From an uncultured Flavobacterium sp. (GTDB lineage Bacteria; Bacteroidota; Bacteroidia; Flavobacteriales; Flavobacteriaceae), in NCBI GenBank assembly GCA_934636265.1, contig CAKUAD010000014.1, positions 1-42,509 of the forward strand: a DNA stretch of 42,509 nt, given 5' to 3'. The position numbers were made by a program, and so were the translations under genes. The notes below the pieces were generated by a model, which did not search any database, was not told the origin of the DNA, and saw only the letters and a list, made by a program, of their open reading frames with translations. Below are positions 33,032 to 41,762 of the stretch, in pieces (within the stretch, counting starts at the first letter, position 1; every line of letters starts with the position of its first letter).

Positions 33032-35008
33032 ATGAGAAATAATCTGATTAAAGCAGCTGCTTTATTGGTTGTGGGTAGCGCAGTTTTTTACTCCTGCAAA
33101 CCCAAAAGCACAGGCGATGCCGTAAGTGGTGACGCCGCACAAAAAGCCTATGTGGCACCCGGTGAATACGACGAATTTTACAACTTTGTTTCAGGTGGAT
33201 TCAGCGGGCAACTCAGTGTTTACGGATTGCCCAGCGGACGTTTGTTTCGCGTGATCCCGGTATTTTCGGTCGATCCGGAAAAAGGATGGGGTTACAGCGA
33301 GGAAACCAAGCCAATGCTCAACACCTCGCACGGAATGGTGCCATGGGATGACCTTCACCACACCGAAATGTCACAGACCAACGGTGAAATAGACGGCCGA
33401 TGGGTGTTTGGGAATGCCAACAACACGCCGCGGATCGCGCGGATTGACCTGAAAACCTTCCGCACTGCTGAAATCATCGAACTTCCTAACAGCGGAGGCA
33501 ACCACTCATCGCCTTTCATTACCGAAAATACTGAGTACGTGGTAGCCGGTACCCGTTTTAGCGTACCTTCAGACTACGACAATGGCGACGTTCCCATCAA
33601 CACTTATAAAGAGAACTTTAAGGGACACATCAGTTTTGTAAAGGTTGGCAAAGAAGGTGAAATGGACATCGCCTTCCAGATCAGGACTCCGGGCGTCAAC
33701 TTTGACCTCTCGCACGCAGGAAAAGGCAAATCGCACGGCTGGTTTTTCTTCTCGACCTACAATACCGAGCAGGCCAACACCCTTTTGGAAGTGAATGCCT
33801 CACAAAAGGACAAGGATTTTATCATGGCCGTGAACTGGAAAAAGGCAGAAGAGTACATCAAGGCCGGAAAAGGCAAAAAGCAATCGGTTCGTTATGCCCA
33901 CAATACCTGGGATGAAAAAACCCATACGGCCAAGTCAGTGATCAAAACTGAAGTTTTGGTGCTCGACGCCGCCGATTTCCCGGACATCTGTTACATGATT
34001 CCGTGTCCAAAATCGCCACACGGCTGTGATGTTGACCCAACAGGTGAATACATTGTAGGCAGTGGTAAACTGGCCGCACTGGTTCCGGTGTTCAGCTTTG
34101 ACAAAATCAAGGCAACCATCGAGAAAAAGAAATTTGACGGCGACTACGAGGGAATCCCTGTGCTCAAGTATGAGGACGTGTTGCACGGCGAGGTTAAAAA
34201 ACCAGGCCTTGGCCCACTTCACACAGAGTTTGACGGAAAAGGAAATGCTTATACTTCATTCTTTGTATCGTCAGAGGTGGTGAAATGGGATATCAAAACC
34301 CTGAAAGTTTTGGATCGCGTACCTACCTACTATTCTATCGGTCACTTGTGTATTCCGGGCGGAGACAGCAAAAAGCCGTTTGGCAAATACCTGATCGCCT
34401 ACAATAAAATCACCAAAGACCGTTACCTGCCAACAGGTCCTGAACTTTCACAGAGTGCGCAGATCTTTGACATCAGTGGCGATAAGATGAAACTGATCCT
34501 GGACTTCCCGACCATTGGCGAGCCCCACTACGCACAGGCAGCTCCCGCCGATCTTATCCGGAACAACGGCCAAATCAAGTTCTTTAAACTGGAAGACAAC
34601 CACCACCCGTATGCCACCAAGGGCGAGAAAGAGTCCCGTGTGGTGCGTGAGGGCAACAAGGTTCACGTTTACATGACCTCTATCCGGTCACACTTTGCAC
34701 CCGATAACATCGAGGGCATCAAGGTGGGCGACGAAGTCTTCTTTCACGTGACCAACCTGGAACAGGACTGGGACGTTCCGCACGGATTTGCCATCAAGGG
34801 CGCCGATAACGGAGAACTCCTGATCATGCCGGGCGAAACCGTTACCCTTAAATGGAAACCGCTCAAAGCAGGCATGTACCCCATGTACTGTACCGATTTT
34901 TGCAGTGCGCTACACCAGGAAATGTCGGGATATGTACGGGTATCACCAGCCGGAAGCAATGTGCCCATATCGTTTAGTGTAGGGACCAACCAGCCCGCCG
35001 CCAAATAA
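33032..35008 (+). CDS. nosZ: Nitrous oxide reductase, clade II (Sec/lipoprotein type)
   Basis: A 658-residue periplasmic enzyme reducing N2O to N2. The signal peptide ends in a lipobox (VFYSC, C22), not a Tat motif, marking the clade II type. The N-terminal beta-propeller supplies the Cu-Z centre His residues (for example DDLHHTEMSQTNGEIDG and FDLSHAGKGKSHGW). The C-terminal cupredoxin holds the Cu-A centre: H584 (DVPHGF), C620, C624, H628 and M631 (CTDFCSALHQEM). Length is normal. It is followed by a strong hairpin terminator before the nosL-like gene. Confidence 0.97.
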   Translation: MRNNLIKAAALLVVGSAVFYSCKPKSTGDAVSGDAAQKAYVAPGEYDEFYNFVSGGFSGQLSVYGLPSGRLFRVIPVFSVDPEKGWGYSEETKPMLNTSHGMVPWDDLHHTEMSQTNGEIDGRWVFGNANNTPRIARIDLKTFRTAEIIELPNSGGNHSSPFITENTEYVVAGTRFSVPSDYDNGDVPINTYKENFKGHISFVKVGKEGEMDIAFQIRTPGVNFDLSHAGKGKSHGWFFFSTYNTEQANTLLEVNASQKDKDFIMAVNWKKAEEYIKAGKGKKQSVRYAHNTWDEKTHTAKSVIKTEVLVLDAADFPDICYMIPCPKSPHGCDVDPTGEYIVGSGKLAALVPVFSFDKIKATIEKKKFDGDYEGIPVLKYEDVLHGEVKKPGLGPLHTEFDGKGNAYTSFFVSSEVVKWDIKTLKVLDRVPTYYSIGHLCIPGGDSKKPFGKYLIAYNKITKDRYLPTGPELSQSAQIFDISGDKMKLILDFPTIGEPHYAQAAPADLIRNNGQIKFFKLEDNHHPYATKGEKESRVVREGNKVHVYMTSIRSHFAPDNIEGIKVGDEVFFHVTNLEQDWDVPHGFAIKGADNGELLIMPGETVTLKWKPLKAGMYPMYCTDFCSALHQEMSGYVRVSPAGSNVPISFSVGTNQPAAK

Positions 35009-35016
35009 CGTTTAAC

Positions 35017-35047
35017 AAAAGGGGCAAAAACACTATTTGCCCCTTTT
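35017..35047 (+). terminator. Terminator/attenuator between nosZ and the NosL fusion gene
   Basis: A perfect 12-bp stem, AAAAGGGGCAAA (35017-35028) with TTTGCCCCTTTT (35036-35047), 7-nt loop. It lies 8 bp past the nosZ stop and 13 bp before the next start, and may lower expression of the accessory genes relative to nosZ. Confidence 0.85.
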
Positions 35048-35060
35048 AATTTTAATTACC

Positions 35061-36074
35061 ATGAATGTCTCTAAGATTTCCCCGCTGTCCAAAATCATGT
35101 TGCTGGGCGCGTCAGTTTTGTTTTTCTTTTCGCTGATGTTTCCCATGTGGCAGATTGAACTGGAAGCGCCACAATACCCGGAAGGCCTTGTTTTAAAACT
35201 TCACGCCCACAAGATTGGAGGCGATGTCGAAGTCATCAACGGCCTTAACCATTACATCGGGATGAAAACCCTTCACACCGAGAACTTTGTAGAATTTTTG
35301 ATACTTCCGTACATCATCGGATTTTTTGGCGTGGTGTCGTTGGTCATGGTTTTCTTTTCCAACAGGAAATCGATAACCGCACTCTTTGTCACCTTCTTGC
35401 TGTTCGGGATTTTGGCTGCCGCCGATTTTTACCGATGGAACTACAACTACGGACACGACCTGGACCCCAACGCGGCCATCCAGGTGCCGGGAATGGCGTA
35501 TCAGCCTCCGTTACTCGGCTATAAACAACTGCTTAATTTTGGAGCGTTCTCTATCCCCGATACAGGCGGATGGATGCTGATTGTGGCTGGAATCCTGCTC
35601 TTTATTGCGGTATTCAGGGAAAACAACTGGCTAAGGCGGTTTAAAAAAACATCGCCGGTGGTAGCCGCTCTTGCGATGTTTGCGCTGATGTCCTGCAACA
35701 CCACCCAGCCTACGCCGATCAAACTTAACTCAGACAATTGCGATTTTTGCAAAATGACGATTTCCAACGGTAAATTTGGGGCCGAGGTCATCACCCAAAA
35801 AGGCCGTTACTATAAATTTGACGACATCACCTGCATGGTCCGATACGTAAAGGAAAATGCGCAGGTAAACTATAGTGCTTTTTTTGTCAATGATTTTACT
35901 CAGGACAATGCCCTGATTCCGGCTGAAACCGCGTTTTACGTCAAGGGAGGTTCCATCCAATCACCGATGCGCGGAAACATTGCGGCTTTCACATCGCAGA
36001 ACACAGCGGAAGAACAGCGCCAAAACCTGGACGCCCAACCTACTAGCTGGAAACAAATTTTTGAATCACACTGA
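35061..36074 (+). CDS. nosL: Membrane domain-NosL fusion, copper chaperone for NosZ
   Basis: A 337-residue protein from the ATG at 35061. The first 200 residues hold about four transmembrane segments and a periplasmic loop (LKLHAHKIGGDVEVINGLNH). At residue 212 there is an internal lipobox-like cysteine (ALMSC). A NosL domain follows, with Cu-binding NCDFCKM and FDDITCMVRY. NosL delivers Cu(I) to NosZ. The fusion of a membrane module with a NosL lipoprotein is unusual. The stop overlaps nosD by one base (TGATG). The N-terminal module's job is unknown. Confidence 0.85.
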   Translation: MNVSKISPLSKIMLLGASVLFFFSLMFPMWQIELEAPQYPEGLVLKLHAHKIGGDVEVINGLNHYIGMKTLHTENFVEFLILPYIIGFFGVVSLVMVFFSNRKSITALFVTFLLFGILAAADFYRWNYNYGHDLDPNAAIQVPGMAYQPPLLGYKQLLNFGAFSIPDTGGWMLIVAGILLFIAVFRENNWLRRFKKTSPVVAALAMFALMSCNTTQPTPIKLNSDNCDFCKMTISNGKFGAEVITQKGRYYKFDDITCMVRYVKENAQVNYSAFFVNDFTQDNALIPAETAFYVKGGSIQSPMRGNIAAFTSQNTAEEQRQNLDAQPTSWKQIFESH

Positions 36075-37297
36075 TGCGACTTTTCTTTCTCCTATTTATT
36101 GCTTTTTCCGCATCGGCTCAGGTGACGCATGTGGGTAGCCAACACGGGGTAAAATCCATTCGCGCGGCTATCGCACAGGCGCGTGACGGCGATACCGTTG
36201 TGGTTCATCCGGGCATTTACAAAGAGGGGAACATCCTGATAAACAAACAGATCGTCTTGCTCGGCAAGGGATATCCGGTGCTCGACGGCGAAAAAAAACA
36301 CGAAGTACTGTCAATTTCGCGCGACAGTGTTGTGGTAAGAGGTTTCAAAGTGGTGCGGTCCGGACATTCATCCATCAAGGATCCGGGCGGCATCCGTTCA
36401 TACGATTCAGATTATGTCGTGATTGAAAACAACATCCTGGAGGATAACTTCTTTGGGATATACATCCAGAACGGCAAAAAATGCATCGTCCGCAACAACA
36501 TCATCCGCGCGTATGGCGAAGATGAACAACTGATAGGCAACGGAATTCACTGCTGGAAGGGCGAAGATCTCCAGATTACGGGCAACCGGATCTCCGGACA
36601 CCGCGATGGGATATACTTTGAGTTTGTGACGCATTCCATCATTTGGCGCAACATCTCTCAAAACAACGTCCGCTACGGGCTGCACTTTATGTTCTCACAC
36701 AACGACGCCTACATCACCAACATATTCAGGAACAACGGCGCGGGCGTGGCGGTAATGTTTACCCGCAATGTGACCATGATCAACAACTTTTTTGAGGAAA
36801 ACTGGGGCGATTCGGCCTACGGGCTTTTGCTCAAGGAAATCTCAGACAGTCATATTTATACCAATAGGTTTTCACGGAATACTTCCGGGATTTACATGGA
36901 GGGGACCTCACGCGTTATAGTGGAAAAGAATATTTTTACCGCCAACGGCTGGGGCATGAAAATCCAGGCCAGTTGTATGGATAATGAGATTTCGCAAAAC
37001 AATTTTATCAAAAACACTTTTGACATCAGTACTAACGGAAGCCTGGTGCTCAATACTTTTAACAGCAATTACTGGGACAAATATGAAGGATATGACCTAA
37101 ACCGCGACAGCATTGGCGATGTGCCCTACCATCCCCTGAGCCTGTTTGCCGTATTAACTGAAAGTAACCCGCCGACGATGCTTTTGTACCGCAGTTTTAT
37201 GATTTCACTGCTTGACAAATCTGAAAAAGTACTGCCCAGCATCACACCGGACAATTTTGTAGACAACTCGCCGCTGATGAAGGCGTTGCCGCTATGA
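36074..37297 (+). CDS. nosD: Periplasmic copper-centre maturation protein NosD
   Basis: A 407-residue exported protein (signal MRLFFLLFIAFSASAQ). Right-handed beta-helix repeats span most of the length; N-x-I-x and NGxGV-type rungs are seen (IRAYGEDEQLIGNG, DGIYFEFVTHS, NNGAGVAVMF, NTFNSNYWDKYEGYDLNRD). It works with NosF and NosY in assembling the Cu-Z centre of NosZ. Its stop overlaps nosF by 4 bp. Length and position are typical of nosDFY. Confidence 0.95.
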   Translation: MRLFFLLFIAFSASAQVTHVGSQHGVKSIRAAIAQARDGDTVVVHPGIYKEGNILINKQIVLLGKGYPVLDGEKKHEVLSISRDSVVVRGFKVVRSGHSSIKDPGGIRSYDSDYVVIENNILEDNFFGIYIQNGKKCIVRNNIIRAYGEDEQLIGNGIHCWKGEDLQITGNRISGHRDGIYFEFVTHSIIWRNISQNNVRYGLHFMFSHNDAYITNIFRNNGAGVAVMFTRNVTMINNFFEENWGDSAYGLLLKEISDSHIYTNRFSRNTSGIYMEGTSRVIVEKNIFTANGWGMKIQASCMDNEISQNNFIKNTFDISTNGSLVLNTFNSNYWDKYEGYDLNRDSIGDVPYHPLSLFAVLTESNPPTMLLYRSFMISLLDKSEKVLPSITPDNFVDNSPLMKALPL

Positions 37298-38016
37298 TAG
37301 AGATAAACGGATTAAATAAAAAATTTGGCAAGCTTCAGGTGCTCAACAGCGTTCACCTGTCGTGCCAGCCGCAGCAATGCATTGCGCTTATCGGGCCCAA
37401 CGGATGCGGAAAGACAACATTGATCAAGTCGCTTCTGGGGATGGTTTTGCCTGACTCGGGCAGCATCAGTTTTAACGGAAAGTCCATCAAGGGCGAATTC
37501 CTGCACCGTGCAAAAATTGGGTATATGCCGCAAATTGGCCGCTATCCTGACAACATGACGATTGCCCAGATCATCGACATGATCAAAAAGATACGCAACT
37601 CGCCCGATGCCCTCGACGAGGATTTATACCACGCATTTGAACTTGAAAAGATGCGCGACAAGCAAATGCGGACCTTATCAGGCGGAACCACCCAAAAAGT
37701 GAGTGCCGTGCTGGCGTTTCTTTTTAATCCCGACGTGCTGATCCTGGACGAACCCACGGCCGGACTCGATCCGCTGGCGTCCGAAATTTTAAAGGACAAA
37801 ATCATCAGCGAAAAGGAAAAAGGAAAGCTTATTTTGATCACCTCGCACCTTTTGAGCGAACTGGACGACCTGGTGACGCAAATCATTTTCATGCAGGAAG
37901 GCAGTGTGCGTTTTCACAAGGAAATCCACGAATTGACCAACCTAACCGGCGAGTCGCGAATTTCCAAAGCCATCGCCCAAATCTTAAGACAGCAAAAAAA
38001 TGGGACGACTGATTAA
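37294..38016 (+). CDS. nosF: NosF ABC transporter ATPase
   Basis: A 240-residue ATP-binding subunit with Walker A GPNGCGKT (34-41), signature LSGGTTQK, and Walker B VLILDEPTAGLDP. It partners NosY in the ABC transporter thought to supply sulfur to NosD and the Cu-Z site. It overlaps nosD by 4 bp and nosY by 17 bp. Confidence 0.95.
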   Translation: MIEINGLNKKFGKLQVLNSVHLSCQPQQCIALIGPNGCGKTTLIKSLLGMVLPDSGSISFNGKSIKGEFLHRAKIGYMPQIGRYPDNMTIAQIIDMIKKIRNSPDALDEDLYHAFELEKMRDKQMRTLSGGTTQKVSAVLAFLFNPDVLILDEPTAGLDPLASEILKDKIISEKEKGKLILITSHLLSELDDLVTQIIFMQEGSVRFHKEIHELTNLTGESRISKAIAQILRQQKNGTTD

Positions 38017-38767
38017 AATTATCCTGATGGACATCCTGAAAAACCGGATTGTCCTGGCCTATACGCTGATATTGGCCATTTTGTCGTGGAGTTCATTTGC
38101 GCTCGAGGACAATTCGGCCAAGGGATTGCTCACCATTCTCAACGTGATCTTGTTTACGGTGCCGCTGGTATCGGTGCTTTTTTCAACCATATACATTTAC
38201 AACAGTTCCGAATTTATCGAACTCCTACTCGGACAGCCCGTGCGACGCAGCAAAATCTGGCTGGCGCTTTTCATTTCGCTGTCCCTGTCGATGCTGCTGG
38301 CGTTTTTTACGGGGGCCGGCCTCCCGCTTTTGGTCCATTCGGCCAATTCGGTAGGATTCATGATGATTCTGGTGGGCTGCCTGATATCGGTGATTTTCGT
38401 GGCCTTGGCGTTTTTGAGTTCCATCGCCACGCGCGACAAAGCCAAAGGAATAGGCATTGCCATTATGATTTGGCTGTATTTTGCGCTTTTGTTTGACGGG
38501 ATTGTCCTGTTTTTGCTCTTTCAGTTGTCTGATTATCCCATTGAAAACGCCATGGTGGCTGTTACGGCCCTCAGTCCTATTGACCTGGCGCGGATTCAGA
38601 TCCTGCTGCACCTTGACGTATCGGCCATGATGGGTTACACCGGCGCCATCTTCAAGGATTTCTTTGGCACCTCAACCGGATTGATTGTTTCCTTTTTACT
38701 GCTATGTCTCTGGGCCGTCATCCCGTTTGCCATCTCGCTTAAAAAATTTAAAAACAAAGACCTTTAA
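38000..38767 (+). CDS. nosY: NosY ABC transporter permease
   Basis: A 255-residue integral membrane protein with about six transmembrane helices, starting MGRLIKIILMDILKNRIVLAY, of the ABC-2 permease type. It forms the membrane part of the NosFY transporter. It overlaps nosF by 17 bp and is 5 bp before the truncated haemoglobin gene, so all are in one operon. Confidence 0.93.
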   Translation: MGRLIKIILMDILKNRIVLAYTLILAILSWSSFALEDNSAKGLLTILNVILFTVPLVSVLFSTIYIYNSSEFIELLLGQPVRRSKIWLALFISLSLSMLLAFFTGAGLPLLVHSANSVGFMMILVGCLISVIFVALAFLSSIATRDKAKGIGIAIMIWLYFALLFDGIVLFLLFQLSDYPIENAMVAVTALSPIDLARIQILLHLDVSAMMGYTGAIFKDFFGTSTGLIVSFLLLCLWAVIPFAISLKKFKNKDL

Positions 38768-38772
38768 GTGTC

Positions 38773-39153
38773 ATGAAACCAGACATTAACCAGCGCGCTG
38801 ATATCGAGCTCCTGGTAAACACGTTTTACGATCGCGTCAGGATTGACCAGGCCATCGGGTATCTGTTTACCGATGTGGCCCGCGTCAACTGGGACGAGCA
38901 CCTGCCCAAGATGTACAATTTTTGGGAAAACATACTCTTTTTTACCGGGAACTACAGCGGTAGCCCAATGGTTGTCCACCGAGAGCTACACGCCAAAAGC
39001 CGGATGAACGAAATGCACTTTGCGCGATGGATCGAACTTTTCTGCGATACCGTCGACCGCTTGTTTGAAGGCCCGCGCGCCAATGAAATCAAAGACCGCG
39101 CAACCAACATCGCGGCGGTTATGATGTATAAGACCCTCTCCTATCAACCCTAA
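38773..39153 (+). CDS. Group III truncated haemoglobin
   Basis: A 126-residue 2-over-2 globin of the trHbP (group III) type. The FYDRVRID motif, MYNFWENILFFTGNYSGSP and MHFARWIELF segments fit the family. VVHRELHAK should hold the haem-proximal His, one helix upstream of the FARW motif. Group III globins bind O2 and NO. Placed last in the nos operon, it may detoxify or buffer NO, which is produced upstream of N2O. A strong terminator follows. Confidence 0.9.
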   Translation: MKPDINQRADIELLVNTFYDRVRIDQAIGYLFTDVARVNWDEHLPKMYNFWENILFFTGNYSGSPMVVHRELHAKSRMNEMHFARWIELFCDTVDRLFEGPRANEIKDRATNIAAVMMYKTLSYQP

Positions 39154-39155
39154 AA

Positions 39156-39186
39156 AAAAAAGCGCCAACCGAGTTAGCGCTTTTTT
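39156..39186. terminator. Bidirectional terminator between the nos operon and the fasciclin gene
   Basis: AAAAAAGCGC (39156-39165) with GCGCTTTTTT (39177-39186), with an inner AAC/GTT pairing. The convergent fasciclin gene ends 18 bp further on. Confidence 0.9.
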
Positions 39187-39203
39187 AGTGAATTAATAAT
39201 GAA

Positions 39204-39764
39204 CTATTTAGGGAGCAAGACGTCTCCAATGACGTGAATGATTCCGTTTGAGGTTTCAATCGAGGCTACTATTTCAGACCCGTTTACAAATACTTTCTCG
39301 CCCTGTTTGGTGATTTTCACCTTGGCCGGCGATACCATTTCAAACTCCTGTCCGTCCTGCATGTAGTCGGTTTTAAGGACGCCAACGTAGGTGTGATACT
39401 CCAGGATGTTTTTAAGATCGTCCTTTTTTTCAGGCTTGAGCAAATCGTCAAGAGTTCCTGCCGGAAGTTTGTCAAATGCAGCATTGGTAGGGGCAAAAAC
39501 GGTAAAAGGCCCCGCATTGCTCAGCGCATCAACCAATCCCGCAGCTTTCACGGCCTCAACCAGGGTCGAATGGTCTTTGCTGCCGATGGCCGTTTGCACT
39601 ACATTTGGTTTTGAGGTATCGTCCTGCACGCCCGACTGGCCAACTTGTTGGGTTGGAACCTGGCTGGATTCAGGCGTTGGTTCAATTTTGTTTTGCTGAC
39701 ATCCGACTGATGCGATCAGTGCCGCCAGCATGGTGGTTGTTACTAGTTTTTTCATCGTAATCAT
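39204..39764 (-). CDS. Fasciclin domain lipoprotein
   Basis: A 186-residue (183 from Met4) exported protein with a lipobox (IASVGC) and one fasciclin/FAS1 domain over about 55-186. Visible are TFVAPTNAAFDKLP-like GPFTVFAPTNAAFD, LVEAVKAAGLVDALS, ILEYHTYVGV, and the closing ASIETSNGIIHVIGDVLLP. FAS1 domains mediate adhesion or small-molecule binding. An operator for the Crp/Fnr-type regulator lies 58 bp upstream. Its place next to nos genes is seen in several Bacteroidota. Confidence 0.93.
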   Translation of the reverse strand: MITMKKLVTTTMLAALIASVGCQQNKIEPTPESSQVPTQQVGQSGVQDDTSKPNVVQTAIGSKDHSTLVEAVKAAGLVDALSNAGPFTVFAPTNAAFDKLPAGTLDDLLKPEKKDDLKNILEYHTYVGVLKTDYMQDGQEFEMVSPAKVKITKQGEKVFVNGSEIVASIETSNGIIHVIGDVLLPK

Positions 39765-39792
39765 GAGTTGGTTTTGTGATGGTAATCGTATA

Positions 39793-39837
39793 CAAAGTAC
39801 CTGACTTTTAATAGTTTATTTTATGAGTAGAATCATA
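39793..39837 (-). promoter_or_regulatory. Operator and -7 box of the fasciclin gene
   Basis: The palindrome TATGAGTAGAATCATA (39822-39837) is a perfect TATGA-N6-TCATA. On the minus strand a TACTTTG box starts at 39799, exactly 30.5 bp from the operator centre; it is one base shorter than TAnnTTTG. Confidence 0.55.
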
Positions 39838-39845
39838 AAACCAAG

Positions 39846-41066
39846 TTATTTTCGATAAAGGGAATGAAAAAAAAGTACCCAGATTCCGGCTACCAAAAGC
39901 AGGGCCGCCGCGAGCAACAGTTCATTGGCATAAGGCACCATCACATAGAAAAACGCACCTATCCCCTGTACGGCCAAAACCACTTCGTTAAACAGCACGC
40001 CGATAGAAAAAAGCACCAGCCCCAACAGGATTTTCCGGGAAGTTTCCATGAGGTTGGCGGCGTAGATGTAAAACAACAGGAACAGTGTAATGATAGCCAA
40101 AAGCACCAAATGAAGATACGCGATCACCACCGGGCGGAAGCCAAAGGCCAGTTTGCTGATTATCGGCACCGTTGAGCCCAGTTGCAAAAAAAGTTTGATT
40201 GAAACCGATACGCCCACAAACAAAAGGATGTATTGCAGAATTCCCGGTAATTGCCGGTTCAGGGCACCCGAAGCTTTTAACCGCCGCAGGATTATAATCC
40301 AGCCCAGGCTTTGCGCCACGGCGGATAGGATCACCAGCCCGTAAAGCCATCCGGGAATGGGAAGCCAAAGCGTCGAGAGGAAGTACGCCGGAATGCACGA
40401 AAGCGCAAACAGCCAGAAAGCCGCATCACCCCGCTTCCACCCGCCGACTATCGGATATTTGGGCATCGCATAATCTACAAACAGGCCCATGCAGGCAAAA
40501 AAGAACCATCCGTTGTACTGAAAATGCAAAAAGTAATACACCCAGGCCAGATAGGCGTTTTGGTGAAGGTTGCGCGTAATCATCATATAGGCGATCACCA
40601 GCACACCCACTGCTGAAAGCAAGTTAAAAATGAGCGAAGCCTTAAACCACAGGGAAACGTTTGACGCTATACCCGCCAGCGGCATATCGGTCCAATAGCG
40701 AACCGCAAACGCAAACGAAGCAGCCAGACTCAGCCCAAGGAAAAAGGTCGAAACCATGCCGTAGCCTGTCGTGATAAATGCAACCAACATGCCGTAAGAA
40801 CCCAATAGGTTTAGCCCAATGATGCCTTTGTAACTCAAAAAAAAAGATGATTGCCTGCGCGACTCCAAGCGCTGAACCATAAGTGTCATCAGCGCGTGCC
40901 CGATCCAACCAAAAAAAGCAAAGTGATAATGGGAAAACAGCAGGCTTTTTTGCTCAAAAAACGGGAAACTGAACCCAATTTTGTAACGCATTAAAAGTCC
41001 CAGCAAAGCAACCAGAAACAAGTTGAACAAGGAAATCCTGATCCATAGTTGCGCGCCGGTGTTCAT
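39846..41066 (-). CDS. Haem-copper oxidase subunit I-like membrane protein
   Basis: A 406-residue polytopic membrane protein with about 11-12 hydrophobic helices. The segment SHYHFAFFGWIGHALM with spaced His, then FLHFQYNGWFFF and VIAYLHLVL, recalls His-bearing helices of haem-copper oxidase or NO reductase subunit I, or NnrS. It is shorter than catalytic HCO subunits (about 450-560), and I cannot find the HH pair of helix 7. It is probably a haem- or NO-related membrane protein rather than a full oxidase. The start overlaps the crp-type gene's stop by one base (TGATG), so the two are one operon. Confidence 0.6.
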   Translation of the reverse strand: MNTGAQLWIRISLFNLFLVALLGLLMRYKIGFSFPFFEQKSLLFSHYHFAFFGWIGHALMTLMVQRLESRRQSSFFLSYKGIIGLNLLGSYGMLVAFITTGYGMVSTFFLGLSLAASFAFAVRYWTDMPLAGIASNVSLWFKASLIFNLLSAVGVLVIAYMMITRNLHQNAYLAWVYYFLHFQYNGWFFFACMGLFVDYAMPKYPIVGGWKRGDAAFWLFALSCIPAYFLSTLWLPIPGWLYGLVILSAVAQSLGWIIILRRLKASGALNRQLPGILQYILLFVGVSVSIKLFLQLGSTVPIISKLAFGFRPVVIAYLHLVLLAIITLFLLFYIYAANLMETSRKILLGLVLFSIGVLFNEVVLAVQGIGAFFYVMVPYANELLLAAALLLVAGIWVLFFHSLYRK

Positions 41067-41653
41067 CAGTAATAAATTTTGTGGTTTTTGATTTCAATTT
41101 TCTTCTCGACGTGCATCTTGCCCAGCGCCCGGATGACTGTCTCAACCCGCAGGCCTGTAAAATTGGCTATTTCCTGACGGGTAAACGGAACCAGTTCCGG
41201 TGCGCCCCCTTTGTTTTTCTTTCGCGTGTTAAAAAACGCCAGAATCCTGAAGGCGGGACTTTGGTTGATGATGTCCTTTGACGTCACGGCTTTGGAGTGG
41301 ATGCGTTGGGCCATCAAGTTTAAAAACTGCTTTTGGATGGCGGGATATTCATCGAGTATCTTAAGGAATTTATCTTTGGTGAGTTTGATGATTCGGGTGT
41401 CCTGAAAGGCCATGGCGGTTGAGGGATAACGCTCATCGATAAAAAGCGGCGGCTCGCCAAAACTCTGCCCGTCAAAAAAATAACCTTGGGTAAATTCTTT
41501 TCCTTTGTCGTTGGTGTTAAACATTTTGACGCAACCTTCGACAATCTGGTAATAAAAGTTGGCCAGGCCGTCTTCGTCAAAGATTATTTCTCCCTTTTTG
41601 TATTCTTTCGCGATGGCACCCCAGGTGTACAATAAATCCAGATCAAGTTGCAT
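41066..41653 (-). CDS. Crp/Fnr family transcription regulator
   Basis: A 195-residue regulator. A cyclic-nucleotide-binding-like beta-roll (about 12-115) has DGQSFGEPPLF. A dimer helix follows, and then a C-terminal winged HTH (FTRQEIANFTGLRVETVIRALGKM). There is only one Cys (VEGCVKMF), so no FNR-type iron-sulfur cluster. It may sense NO through haem, like DNR, or another ligand. It is co-transcribed with the haem-copper-like gene and divergent from the 41763 gene. The operator at 41713-41728 faces both ways, so self-regulation is likely. Confidence 0.9.
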   Translation of the reverse strand: MQLDLDLLYTWGAIAKEYKKGEIIFDEDGLANFYYQIVEGCVKMFNTNDKGKEFTQGYFFDGQSFGEPPLFIDERYPSTAMAFQDTRIIKLTKDKFLKILDEYPAIQKQFLNLMAQRIHSKAVTSKDIINQSPAFRILAFFNTRKKNKGGAPELVPFTRQEIANFTGLRVETVIRALGKMHVEKKIEIKNHKIYY

Positions 41654-41683
41654 AGAATCTTTTTGGCTTGTATTAAAACACTA

Positions 41684-41758
41684 CAAATTTATTTTTTGAA
41701 ATTTGTTAAAAACATGATTATGGTCATATCCGATTACAAGTCCGGCACGTTACCTTTG
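41684..41758. promoter_or_regulatory. Divergent promoter region with shared operator, crp gene and 41763 gene
   Basis: The operator 41713-41728 reads TATGACCATAATCATG on the minus strand. On the minus strand TAAATTTG (41691-41684) starts 29.5 bp from its centre, facing the crp gene. On the plus strand TACCTTTG (41751-41758) starts 30.5 bp away, facing the 41763 gene. Confidence 0.6.
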
Positions 41759-41762
41759 CCCT

